Below, piece by piece: positions 1-9,856 of a stretch of 64,000 bases of DNA (its first letter is position 1; each line of letters opens with the position of its first letter). Under the pieces are notes generated by a model that was not told the origin of the DNA, did not search any database, and was given only the letters and a program-made list of their open reading frames with translations. Both the position numbers and the translations under genes were made by a program. Source of the DNA: Podospora pseudocomata (Eukaryota > Ascomycota > Sordariomycetes > Sordariales > Podosporaceae); NCBI RefSeq assembly GCF_035222375.1, contig NW_026946365.1:744001-808000 (forward strand), given 5' to 3'.

Positions 1-880
1 CCCCAACAGCCGCCAAAACAGCCGTCTTTGAACCCCTCAACTCCTGAAGCTGAACCTCCCTCTCCTGACCAACCACATCCTTTACCCTCACAGCCATGTC
101 CTCAATAAAATCGCCAGACCTGTCATGAATGTACTTCTGCATCACACCCATATCCTCATCCAACCGCTCCTCCATCTCCTTCTGGTGCTTTTCCATCCTC
201 ATGGAAAAGTCGTCTCTCAAAGTCTGCAAGTCACCGTGGTGCATCCGCCTGATGTCAGCAACATTCCTGTTCAACAGATGAAACCTCTCGTTGATATCAT
301 CGAATCTATCCATCATACGGTCAAATTCATCAAGCGTGAGCTCGCCCTGAGATCGAGCCTCCATGTCAGCAAGCCGGTTGGTGATCTCGTCGAGCTTGGC
401 CATGATTTGGGCGTTGGTTATAGTTTCTGTTGATGGGGAGGGTTGGGGAAATAGGAGCTTGGTGAGGTCGTGAAGGCGGTTGGCTTGTGTTTGTGGGCCA
501 TCATTGATGGTTGTCTCCTGACCTACCCAGAGGCCGCGGAGGGTGTTGGCCAAGTCGGCGGCAGCGTTGTTGATGCGATCGAGGGGGTTGGTCTCGGTGG
601 TGCTGTCCCTCATATCGAGCAAGAAGCTGCCAAGAGCATTGATCTTGTCGCCGAGGAGGTCCAGGAGATTATACTCAGAGGCGGCGAGCTGGTTGTCCGG
701 GTTGTTCGAGGCTTGATTCGCATCGGTAACAGAAGCCTGAACAACAGGGCGAGGCAGCTGGGCCTCATTGTGGGGAGCATCATGCATCGTGGCAGTATGT
801 TTCGGGGTCTTGACTGTTGCTGAAGTAGACTGAGTGGTCTCGTCCTTACGAGCACACTTAGTATAGTGACCACGGCCCAT
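1..880 (-). CDS. Coiled-coil hypothetical protein, 3' end outside window
   Basis: An open frame begins at an ATG at 880 on the minus strand (MGRGHYTKCARK...) and stays open for 293 codons to the window edge, so the C-terminus is missing. No stop interrupts it and codon use looks like a normal gene. The first 70 residues are polar and probably disordered. From about residue 130 the protein becomes charged and heptad-like (DEITNRLADMEARSQ, MEERLDEDMGV), which suggests a long coiled coil. There is no signal peptide, membrane segment or catalytic motif. I do not recognise the family. Upstream there is a purine-rich triple 21-bp repeat within 100 bp of the start. Function cannot be inferred beyond a likely structural or scaffold role. 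Confidence 0.6.
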   Translation of the reverse strand, partial: MGRGHYTKCARKDETTQSTSATVKTPKHTATMHDAPHNEAQLPRPVVQASVTDANQASNNPDNQLAASEYNLLDLLGDKINALGSFLLDMRDSTTETNPLDRINNAAADLANTLRGLWVGQETTINDGPQTQANRLHDLTKLLFPQPSPSTETITNAQIMAKLDEITNRLADMEARSQGELTLDEFDRMMDRFDDINERFHLLNRNVADIRRMHHGDLQTLRDDFSMRMEKHQKEMEERLDEDMGVMQKYIHDRSGDFIEDMAVRVKDVVGQEREVQLQELRGSKTAVLAAVG

Positions 881-910
881 GATAGCTGGGAGTATTTCAA
901 GTGTCGGATG

Positions 911-973
911 TAGTGATGGAAAAGAGAAGAGGAGTGATGAAAGAGGGAAGAGTAGTGATGAAAAAAGGCAGAG
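911..973. repeat. Three tandem 21-bp purine-rich units
   Basis: Units at 911-931, 932-952 and 953-973 each read approximately TAGTGATGAAAAGAGGAAGAG with a few differences. The array lies 31-93 bp upstream of the ATG at 880, so it falls in the likely 5' UTR or core promoter of that minus-strand gene. Confidence 0.7.
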
Positions 974-1897
974 TGGGAAGCAGAAAAGACCACGATGGAG
1001 AAGAGTTTTATACCTGAGTCTTGAAACTGAACAACAAGTTAAACCTAAATCGTTTTTAACTTCAACACTCGAAAAATTTCCAGTCACACAACCCAGTTCC
1101 ACAAACCCGCCATCAACGCCATTAAAGTTAAAAAAGAAACCTTGATGGAATCAACCCTGTCGTGGTGTTTGTGGTCTCTGCCTGCTGAGTAGGTTTCCCG
1201 TAAGTGTCCTCTTGCGCGTGTTTCGTTGTGCCAGCCCCATTCTATTCTTGCACTGTCTCTTCATATTCTAGAGCTGGTAATGTATAATGTGGTTCATGCC
1301 GGTATGCACCCTGCTCCCATAAGAGAACGAGCTACTCATCAATACAGGCCATCCTTTTATGGCATACCTCATCCTCATTGAACTCACCATCCCCAGGGCT
1401 CATCACATGCCCTTTCTCCCCCCGCACTTCTCTTGATTCACCTGGTCGATTCATGCCTGAACATATCTCAAGGCCTGCTCCGACTGTTGTTGGTAATCCT
1501 CACATTCCTCATCCATGCTATCGCAGGTTTGCTGCAGTCGGGATATGTTGTTCCACGTGGATCGACGTTGAGAGGGATTCTGGCTCAGGTTTAGGTTGGT
1601 CATGGCGTTCCGTTTGCTATTTTATATATATATTATATCGTGACGGTTGTGGCTGCGTGTTGTGTTCGCAGTTTGGCAAGCCTCATGATATGGAGCTTGT
1701 GGTGTTGAGAGGGATGGGGGAACAAGAGCGGGATGGCGAGCTGTGACTGGTAATCCTGTCGTTTTGGACACTTGGCACTCATAAGCCGCCAGCCATAAGC
1801 AGGTAGATGTCAGACTTATCATGTGCTAATAACAAGCTGGGAGTCACACTGGACTTGAAAACCTTCGCATGGAAAGCCACTGACGATAAGGAAAAGT
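974..1897. other. Intergenic, no gene seen
   Basis: Short frames only, with no family resemblance or paired splice signals. It should contain the upstream promoter of the gene ending at the left edge and the 3' flank of the candidate microprotein. Confidence 0.5.
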
Positions 1898-2062
1898 CTA
1901 TTGACCAATCTCTCCACTCCTGCCCCATTTACGTCTGGGAGCAGCAAGCAAGTGCCATTGCTTGCCCTTTCCAATCTGTTCATACAATTGAAATGTCATC
2001 TTTTCATAGAGGCACAGAGCAGCCCAGAGTGTGAGGACGGTGGCGATTTCGAGGAGGGCCAT
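1898..2062 (-). CDS. Candidate 54-residue membrane microprotein
   Basis: An ATG at 2062 opens a 54-codon frame ending in TAG at 1898-1900. The product starts MALLEIATVLTLWAALCLYE, a short hydrophobic helix, and continues into a basic tail (RRKWGRSG). It could be a single-pass membrane protein or a signal-anchored peptide. Support for a real gene is the upstream layout: a TATATAAA box about 130 bp before the ATG, followed by a pyrimidine-rich leader typical of highly transcribed fungal genes. Against it, a 54-codon frame can arise by chance and I recognise no homologue. It could also be the first exon of a longer spliced gene. Confidence 0.4.
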   Translation of the reverse strand: MALLEIATVLTLWAALCLYEKMTFQLYEQIGKGKQWHLLAAPRRKWGRSGEIGQ

Positions 2063-2191
2063 TGGCTTTTGTGGCCTTGGGTTCTGTTGTCAAAGTTTGT
2101 TGGGTCGAGATTGATTGCTACTCGAGGATGATACACGACAAGAACGAAGAGACGATGTGTTTGAAGACAAAGCGAACTATTTCTCACAAGT

Positions 2192-2199
2192 TTATATAC
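2192..2199 (-). promoter_or_regulatory. TATA box upstream of the microprotein frame
   Basis: The minus strand reads TATATAAA here, about 130 bp upstream of the ATG at 2062, followed by a C/T-rich leader. Spacing fits a filamentous-fungal TATA promoter. Confidence 0.4.
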
Positions 2200-2355
2200 A
2201 CCTCTGTCCAAGGGCGCCTGAGAAGCTTTCCATCACCCATCTAACTGTACATCTCGATTTGTCTACCAATATAATGTATGTATAAAAGCCAAATATTTCC
2301 CCAACGCCACGCAATGCTCAGTTGTCAAAAACCAAAAACCGAAATTGTGTCTGCA

Positions 2356-3696
2356 TCATCCAACCAACATCCAAACAACCCATCCAAGCACCAGGCCGAG
2401 GCCCAACCCCCTCTCTACTCCCTGCACTCGCCTGAACCCAGCACTGGTGCTCCCACAGCAAGGTCTCTTGACAAAGGTCACGTTGTTCATCCTTGCTGCT
2501 ACCTCGAAGACACTCCCTGGGTAGTCACCGTAGTTGTAATAATCCACATTCAGGACGTTGGGTGGGCGTGTCCACTGATCCCGGCAGTTCGCCGCTGCCA
2601 TGCCCAAACTGCCTTTCCCTGACGCTGCGTTGGTGGTATTCAACGCACTAACCGCCGGCACCAAGATTGACTGCCCCAGCAACGACACCTCGGCGTTGAG
2701 ATTGTGATTCATGAGATACAGTCTGTTCTTGGCCTGATCCTCTGGCAGATCTGGTGGGCGCTGAACGGTACATGGGAAGGTATCGTCAAGTGGATCGAAG
2801 GGCGTTTCCCACATGGCCGAGAACTCGTCTTGTAGCCAGGGATAGGCAGTGGCGTTGGCATTGTAATCCAGGAACATGACCACCCTCTGCCCCGTCAAAA
2901 TCATCTGGGCCAGCGTTGGCCAGTCCTCCAGCGCCATTGGAATGACCGGAGGTGTGTAGATATATTGTAGAATTCCGCTACGCTCGATCCAGGGGACGTA
3001 TAAGTCTGGGTTCGAGTAGTTGCCATTTCCTAACAGGATGGTGACAACATCGTAAGGATGGGCAGACACCCATTCTCGAACCTTGCCTAACCAGTCCGTG
3101 ATAGGGCCAGCGTCGAACAGATCGCAGGAGGTATGGCAGAAGTGTGGCTGGGTGCCGTTGACTGGGAACTGAATCTGCCCCTGGAGGAACCGAATTCCAT
3201 CGTTGAGCTGGTCGGTGACATTATACTGCTGGTTGGCAGCGGCCGAGCCGGCACGAACGAAGGGCGAGTTGTGGCACCCTACTTCGGTGATGTTGCTGTA
3301 TTTGCGCTCGCATAACTCGGGGTAATTGTTGCACGGCCGAGTGTTCGTCGGTCGTGGTGGGGTGGATACTGTCGAGGATGCAGTGCCGTTCGTGGAGGTG
3401 GTAGCAACAGAAGAGGTGACCGAGCCTGTAAGGGTGGTTACAAGATCTGTCTCGGTATAGTTTGCTGTCAGAACCCCCAACGAAGTAGGAAGAGAGGTCG
3501 TCGCAAGCGTGATCTTGGAGGAGAAGGTCTGGTAGGTGCCGGTGGGCGTAGCACCGTTGAGCGGGATAGTGCCGCTTTTTGTACCAGTCAGGTAGGTAAT
3601 AGCCTCTTCGGTGTTCTGTTCGATGCTCTGGCCGGTGACGAGGCTAATGCTGAGGGACGTTGCCCAAAGCAGACGGGTGAAGCGTTTCAACGCCAT
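2356..3696 (-). CDS. Secreted PLC-like phosphodiesterase, probably GPI-anchored
   Basis: Single-exon protein of 446 residues. An N-terminal signal peptide (about residues 1-22, hydrophobic core LLWATSLSISLV) is followed by a Thr/Ser-rich linker (25-120) with several N-glycosylation sequons. Residues about 135-400 match the PLC-like phosphodiesterase TIM-barrel family: VGCHNSPFV contains the expected first catalytic histidine, then DQLNDGIRFLQGQIQ, HTSCDLFDAGP, YDVVTILLGN and a C-terminal YPWLQDEF segment. Family members resemble PI-specific phospholipase C but many fungal ones have no proven substrate, so activity on phosphoinositides is not established. The C-terminus ends in a hydrophobic tail (LGLGLVLGWVVWMLVG) preceded by small residues, as for a GPI anchor. 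The location would be cell surface or wall. Confidence 0.85.
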   Translation of the reverse strand: MALKRFTRLLWATSLSISLVTGQSIEQNTEEAITYLTGTKSGTIPLNGATPTGTYQTFSSKITLATTSLPTSLGVLTANYTETDLVTTLTGSVTSSVATTSTNGTASSTVSTPPRPTNTRPCNNYPELCERKYSNITEVGCHNSPFVRAGSAAANQQYNVTDQLNDGIRFLQGQIQFPVNGTQPHFCHTSCDLFDAGPITDWLGKVREWVSAHPYDVVTILLGNGNYSNPDLYVPWIERSGILQYIYTPPVIPMALEDWPTLAQMILTGQRVVMFLDYNANATAYPWLQDEFSAMWETPFDPLDDTFPCTVQRPPDLPEDQAKNRLYLMNHNLNAEVSLLGQSILVPAVSALNTTNAASGKGSLGMAAANCRDQWTRPPNVLNVDYYNYGDYPGSVFEVAARMNNVTFVKRPCCGSTSAGFRRVQGVERGLGLGLVLGWVVWMLVG

Positions 3697-4809
3697 TATC
3701 GTTGTGTTTCCTGAACCCTAAAAAAAGTGCAAAGGGATACAGAGAGGAAGCTTTAAACCCAAAACACGACGTCCTGCTCCTTGCCGTGGATCCCGATCTC
3801 GAAAGCAAGCAGCCTTAAAACAGGGATGCTGGCACCGCCGCAGCGCTGTGGGGAGCCAAGTCAGAGCCGAGAGCTTGGAGACCCTTGCAATCGCCAGTGA
3901 TTATCGAGCGTCGGTCCATGTAACGAAACAACACGAGCTGTTCATTTGTCGACTGCTGGCCGCGCGCGGTTACCTCGATTTTTGTTTCAACTTGAAAGAG
4001 ATGCCATCTGATATGTCGGCTGTCCATCGTGTCCTGTTCACTCTCTGCCAGTGTCTTTCTTGCCAATGACAGCTCTCAAGCACGATGACGTCGCCAAAGC
4101 TAGCGGCTCTCGGCAACGGTTCAGTGTTTCTGCCAAGGCTGATCGACAGGCTGGTCTGGAACGTCAGATTCTGATTGACTGCCGCTCTTCTTTTCTCTTG
4201 GAAATCAAGACTTATTATGGCTTGTCCTCTGAGCTAGAGACGTGGTATGACGGCCTTTACACTCTGCACGTTGCTATCGTTGATTGACCGACAGTTTGAC
4301 TGCAGCAGTCAGTTTGGGCTGACAGCTCACCGCTGGGATTTTATGTATATCAAATTCAGGGGCCGGCATCCAATTGATGCCGGGATGGAGCAGGAGCATC
4401 AAGCTCCACCCGCCGGACTGGACCCCCGACGCGCGTAACTGCACCGCCCTCCCTCCACTAAATGCTCCTTGGCATCCCATCCACAAACGACATCATTGTT
4501 TTTGCTTTAATCATCTTTTTTCTTGTCTGGCGATCTTTAATTCTCTTGGTGTAGCTCGCCATCTGTTTTTTTTCTAGTCATAAGCTCGCCCGCTGCATCT
4601 CTCGTGGAAACCTGTCGAAGTATCGTGGAGCCGGCATCCCGAGAACCAAGAACCCAAGAACCTTGATGACTGCATATCCTCTGGGCTGAGTTTTGTGTTC
4701 TTATCTCACCCACTGCAGCCGCATTTCTCGCTCGCGCCGCTCTTACAACCGGACTTGCTTCCGGCTCACATCTCACCTTTCCGGTCAGTGTTTGTCAACG
4801 ACAGCCACA
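3697..4809. other. Divergent promoter region, no gene seen
   Basis: About 1.1 kb between the minus-strand PLC-like gene and the plus-strand Sur7-family gene. Only short overlapping frames on both strands, none with a recognisable product. The last 300 bp is C/T-rich and probably the leader of the Sur7-family gene. Confidence 0.5.
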
Positions 4810-5874
4810 ATGGGCCTCCCGTCAATTCTTAGGCCTCGAAAGAGGAACACAACCACGCCCACCAGCGAGAAACATGCATCCACTGGGCCTTCAACGCCGA
4901 CATCCAGGCCAGATTATCAGACTGGAAGTGATACCATTCCACAAGACACACTTCGACGGGTGACCAAAACCCGCCGCATTTTTGCTTTGACAGCCTCTAT
5001 CTCATATCTCATCTCATGGGTGTTTTTGGTGCTGGTATGTTATTGTTGGAGAAATCTTCGCTCTTTGATCACCTTACTGACATGGCTGCAGGTCTTGATC
5101 GGCAACACATATCCCAAAGCCGTGCTGTCCGACATCTACTTCTTCAGGCTAGACCTCTCAGACATCATCCCCCTGAGCGTTCCCAATGCCAGACTGATCA
5201 ACTCCATCGCCCAATCCATTGGTCTGCACGACTTCTACCAAGTTGGGCTATGGAACTTCTGTGAAGGCTTCATCAATGAGTAAGTTCTTTTACTAACAGA
5301 TACCAGTGTGTCTTCATGCTAACCCTATCACAGAGGCATCACTTACTGTTCCAAACCCGAAACCCTCTACTGGTTCAACCCCGTCGAGATCCTCATGTCC
5401 GAACTGTTGGCAGGAGCCACGATTGCCCTCCCCACCGAAATCATTACCATTCTCTCCATCCTGCAAATCACCAGTCAGATCATGTTCGGCTTCTTCCTCA
5501 CCTCTGCCATCCTGACATTTCTTTACATCTTCCTCTCGCCGATCGCCACAAAATCCAAGTGGTACAGCTTACCACTGTCCATCGGCGCGTTTATCAACAT
5601 GATGCTGGTAGTGGCGGCAAGCATAGTAGGCACAGTCATCAGCCTGGTGTTTAAGTACGCGGCTGAAGCGCAGAAGGAGCTCAACATCAAGTCCTATGTG
5701 GGCACAAAGATGTTTGTGTTCATGTGGTTGGCCGCTGGGTTCGGTATCATTGGGTTTGCGGTGCACAGTGGTATGGGTTGCTGCTGTGTGAGCAGGAGGG
5801 ATGTCACTACTGGGAGGAGGACGCTGATGCCTGATGGGCAGGGGGTGCAGAGGAAGTCTGTGGTGGTGAGGTGA
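4810..5874 (+). CDS. SUR7/PalI-family plasma membrane protein
   Basis: Three exons, 4810-5034, 5092-5279 and 5334-5874, join to 317 residues. The start ATG at 4810 has ACAATGG context. Introns are 57 bp (GTATGT...GCAG) and 54 bp (GTAAGT...ACAG). The product has four predicted membrane segments: one after a 60-residue cytosolic N-terminus, then an extracellular loop with a W-x-x-C...C pattern (GLWNFCEGF, GITYCSKPE) and three more helices in the second half. This claudin-like layout is that of SUR7/PalI proteins, which organise eisosome-linked plasma membrane domains or take part in pH signalling. The C-terminal tail is short and basic, unlike the long tail of PalI, so a Sur7-type role is more likely. 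The first intron has no stop in frame. Confidence 0.8.
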
Positions 5875-6735
5875 ATGACTTAAAGCGAGCGAGTACCAGC
5901 GGGTAATTTAGAGCGGAGATGATACCACATTGCATAGTTAGATTTTTTCATCGGCATTTAAATAGGAAGGAGTTTCGGGGGTATATAAGATATTATAGGC
6001 GCCTACTTCTGGCATACACTACCACCAATCACAGCAATCCATTTCTTCATTATTTTACCTGATTTATATAATATATCTTGATCATTCACTCAGTATTATT
6101 AGTACCCTCGTAATATTTACCGCCAGTCTACTCGCCATCTATCACTCACTGACTCATATTTCCCCTATCATCTTGTTCTATCTTCTAAGGACAATGGATA
6201 GACGTTTACTTTTGATGAGGAAGTATTCATATGTCCAACTCACGTCCTGGCCGAAGTATATTTAATTTAAAAAATCAGTCTTGGTCGATACCCTATTTAG
6301 CGGCTCTTTCCAAGTGTATCTCCATTTATTTGCTTATAATCTCTTTGTCGAATGTTCAATATTGTACGTGCCCTTGGTTGAAGATATCTAGACACAATCC
6401 GATGTTAAACAGACACACCCCAGACTATATCTCGACACTTTTACTATCAGAGATCTCATGTCTGTACTATAATACTAACCTTCCCCTTAAACTAGAAACT
6501 CACCACTTCAATATCTCACCACACCAACCAACACAACGCCTCCATCTCTCCCCACCGCTCGAAACCCCTTCATCCACTTAGCTCTCCACCACCTTCACCA
6601 CCGCTCGAAACCTTCTGCATCGACTCAACCCCCCACCACCCTCACCGTATCTTAGACCGCCATACCTCTCAAGCATCCAACCGCTCCCACAGAATCCTCC
6701 CAGTTTCCGAGAGCAAACCCTTCCAACCTCGTCCT
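5875..6735. other. AT-rich intergenic DNA
   Basis: Strongly AT-rich from about 5930 to 6560 with many TATA/ATAT steps and no plausible gene. It may have been altered by repeat-induced point mutation, but no intact repeat copy is present for comparison. Confidence 0.5.
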
Positions 6736-6744
6736 CGACCCATC

Positions 6745-7211
6745 TTGGATCGCCAAGGTCCATGCTGCTGCCCCAACCAACGTTGCAACAACCAACTACT
6801 CGGTGCTGTGCCATACGAGATGCGCTTGAAGCAGCTCTCGCTCGGTGTCTCCCGCCGTGAACAGCCCACGATCTGCGAGCTCCCCACGCGTGCGCTCGCG
6901 CAGGAGCAACCGCACTGGAAGGTAGGCTAGTTCGGTTGCCTGGGGGTGAGGTAAGGTACCACAGACATGGACAGGCTCCGCTTGTCCAAGAGGACTCTGC
7001 GCTGGGCTTTGGAGGGCGTGGCTGTTGTGGAGTACAGCCTACAATCCACCGACAAGTCGGCAGCATTCTGAATGAGAACAAACACGACATTGTCAACATC
7101 TACGACGCCATTCGGGGCCTCGCTTCTGGTCGCCAATACAAAATGATCAAGTACGTCGACTTAGTTGTAGACCCGGAGGATTTGAGCAGAATGAAACCGA
7201 TTCTTATATAA
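6745..7211 (+). pseudogene. Possible decayed gene remnant
   Basis: Two plus-strand open segments look more protein-like than their surroundings. The first, ending near 6930, reads VPYEMRLKQLSLGVSRRE...LPTRALAQEQPHWK. The second, 6936-7211, ends with IYDAIRGLASGRQYKMIK and DLVVDPEDLSRMKPIL. They lie in different frames and a GTAGGC donor follows the first, so this could be a two-exon gene or a degraded one. AT-rich DNA flanks it on both sides. I recognise no family. A chance origin is quite possible. Confidence 0.2.
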
Positions 7212-7770
7212 ATGGACTCTATCTTGGTGAAAACGCAATGTGACGAAGTATTAATGATGTTTGGACCATGATAATCATCAGACTGTGTTACGCAGCTTGA
7301 ACCCCGGGTTTATAGTATAGAGCAAATGACCCAGTGCCAAACCGTCGAAGGATATAGCTAAGTAAGGTACGTATTATGAACCTTCTTGGCTATTTCAGTG
7401 AGATGCCTGCCTTAGGTAGGAAAACTATAGACGTTGAGGTCCGACCAAACAATTGGTAAGGTACTATCAACAATAGAAAATTGTACCCACATCATTCTGC
7501 ATAATGAACTTCCTAATCGGGCGATCAACACCAAATCTACCTGTTGCGAGCTTGCGAATCCCTTCATTCTCGATGTCGAGGCTACTGATTGGAGTTGCTG
7601 CCTAATTGCCCCACTGTTTCATGACTCACTTCTCACATCATCGCTCTTCATGTCTCAAACATTGACCGCTTCATCGAACTCGAACATCACAACTCACTCA
7701 GCGTCAAATTTACCTTCCTCACCTCATCACCTTTTCACCACCTCGCATCAAAAAAATCAGAACCGCCAAA

Positions 7771-8539
7771 ATGGAAGCCCTCCTCACCGACCCCCTCATC
7801 ATCTCCGTAACCTCCTACGTAAAAGACTACATGAGAAACTACGACGCCTCCCACGACTTTGACCGTACGCCATACCTATCCCACCCCCATTCCAAATCCC
7901 ATGCTAACATCCATCACCAGACATCCAACGCGTCCTCTCCCTCTCCCACCACATCTACGCCCACACCCCCCCTCAACAACAACCCCTAGACCTAAAAGCA
8001 ATCCACCTCTCCGCCCTCCTCCACGACGTCGGCGACCGCAAGTCCGTTTCCCCTCCCCTCTTCCTCCCCCAGTGTCTAACCTCAGCAGATACCTCCTCCC
8101 AAACCAAGACCCAGCAACCCTCATATCAACAACCCTCCTCTCCATCTCCTGCCCCTCCTCCCTCGCCCAAAAAGTCCAAGAAATCTGCCTCGCAGTCTCC
8201 TACTCCACCGAAGTCAAAAATCCCTCCCATGTGCAGTCCATCCTCGCCAAACACCCCGAGTTGGGGGTCGTGCAAGACGCCGACCGGCTCGACGCCATCG
8301 GAGCGGTGGGGATAGCACGGATGTTCACCTTTGGCGGGGCCAAAGGCTCCCGCTCGCTGCAGGCGAGCGTGGATCATATTGATGAGAAGTTGGTCAAGTT
8401 GGAGGGGATGATGAAGACTGCTGAGGGGAGGAGGCTGGCGGGGGAGAGGACGGAGAGGTTGAGACGGTTTCGGAGGGAGTGGGAGGAGGAGGTGGGGTTT
8501 GTGGAAAAGTTGGGGTTGAGTAAGGGGGAGGAGGAGTAG
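7771..8539 (+). CDS. HD-domain metal-dependent phosphohydrolase
   Basis: Exons 7771-7864, 7921-8041 and 8089-8539 join to 221 residues. Across the first splice the frame gives HDFDHIQRVLSLSHHIY and then HLSALLHDVGDRKYLL, which together form the classic HD signature H...HD...D that binds a divalent metal. The second half contains VQDADRLDAIGAVGIAR, a conserved aspartate segment, and a charged C-terminal helix. This matches the YedJ/YpgQ-type HD hydrolases that are widespread in fungi and bacteria; their substrate is thought to be a nucleotide or phosphorylated small molecule, but it is not known for the fungal members. Introns are 56 and 47 bp; the second acceptor has a CTAAC branch site 8 bp before the chosen AG. 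No targeting signal is seen, so a cytosolic location is inferred. Confidence 0.88.
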
Positions 8540-9406
8540 GTAAATACCTAGGTAAGGTATGTGTTCTGGAACGTAGGGGTTCAAAGGTTGGATGGGAGTA
8601 TTCAAGTTGGTAGAAAGGCCGGAACCACACACACACACCAAAATCTGAGTGTTTCCAATGTGCGCAGGTCATGGCTGTTTACGTTCGAGATTTTAAAGTC
8701 CCCTATCACAAGTCTTTCTTTTTTTTAGATTTTTGTTTATGATGTACGAGAAATAAAAATGGATTATATATTTCTAGAAAGCGTGAAACACCATCTTGAC
8801 GACCCAGCCTGTAAAGGAGCTTGACTTCTGAACATAAAGGTCTGCCATTATATTTGTTACAAGACGAGAACAAAAGATTAAAGCAGCCGAGATTATAACG
8901 GGACAGTATGATATAAATGTGAGATGCTATATTGGTGGTGGAATATATAGAATAATAATAAAAAGCTGGAAAGACAAACGCTGTGTGACGGGACGGGAGT
9001 CGAAACTGGGTTTTCGCTCAAACTCGGGAATGTAATAACCGCTGTACTACCTGGCCACGGAATTGCTTTCGAGAATTCAGGATTAAGTACCGGGCCTGCG
9101 TTGAGTTTCAGCCGGTGGGCTCTGGTGACGAGGTGACGTTGTCTTGACCCAGCTTGGCTGAAGTTTAAAAACACCTTGGAAAAATAGGGTGGTGGTTGAC
9201 GACAGCATCAGTGAAATGGACTTGGAAGATCAATGGTTCTTTTGTCACTGCGTAATTGCTGAAACTTCTCAAGGCTGGCTCATTATCAATCATCCATCAT
9301 CAAACATTACACTCAAACCCCAACCCCATCACAACCACCCTAACGAAGTAAACAAGAATCCCTCAAAAATTAAATATTATACCCCCCCCCCCCCTATCCA
9401 ACAACC
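8540..9406. other. Intergenic, with a tRNA-like remnant
   Basis: AT-rich and without a gene. Positions 8985-9058 on the minus strand keep A-box-like (TAGTACAGCGG) and B-box-like (GTTTCGACTCC) motifs at normal tRNA spacing, but the acceptor and T stems do not pair well. A C13-14 run lies at about 9382-9394. Confidence 0.4.
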
Positions 9407-9856
9407 TTAAAGCAAAAAAGCAGCAACACCACCCAAAACAACCATAGCTCCCGCCGCCTGCTTCCCAGCCGCTCCAGCAGTAACAGCAGGTGTCTCAGTA
9501 GGCACGTAAACAGGATAGGTCTTGGACCCAATAATCGTCACCGTATCCGTGTGATGAGGCTTGGTATGCGGAGCGTAGACTGACTGAACAGACTGAACAG
9601 AAACGACCGTCTTGTGGTGATGTTTGGTATGATACTCCGTCTCGGTCTCGGTGTAGACAGATGGCTTGACATAAATCCTGGTCTTGTATTCGGTCTCAGT
9701 CTTGGTGGGCCTGTTCCAGGTGTGGGTGGTGGTCGTCTCGGTGTAAGGCCGGGTGTAAGTAGGCTTGATACGGGTGGTGGTGGTTTCTGGCTCTGGGCGG
9801 CCGGCGGCAACGAGGGAGGAGGCCATGAAGGCGCCGAGGAGAGAGAAGAGCTTCAT
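9407..9856 (-). CDS. Small Thr/Tyr-rich GPI-type cell wall protein
   Basis: The frame is open from 9964, but the ATG at 9856 is chosen because it starts a clear signal peptide (MKLFSLLGAFMASSLVAAG), giving 149 residues. The mature part consists of degenerate Thr/Tyr/Glu-rich repeats (TRPYTETTTT, TETEYKT, TETEYHTKHHH) with a His/Lys-rich patch and no cysteine. The C-terminus ends in a hydrophobic stretch (GAMVVLGGVAAFLL) after small residues, consistent with GPI attachment. Such proteins are heavily O-glycosylated wall components with lineage-specific sequences. No enzyme motif is present, and the exact role is unknown. Confidence 0.7.
   Translation of the reverse strand: MKLFSLLGAFMASSLVAAGRPEPETTTTRIKPTYTRPYTETTTTHTWNRPTKTETEYKTRIYVKPSVYTETETEYHTKHHHKTVVSVQSVQSVYAPHTKPHHTDTVTIIGSKTYPVYVPTETPAVTAGAAGKQAAGAMVVLGGVAAFLL

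Noticed and set aside
6578-7099. 173-codon minus-strand frame
   Set aside because: Gly/Arg/Trp/Cys composition typical of an antisense shadow; plus-strand segments look better.
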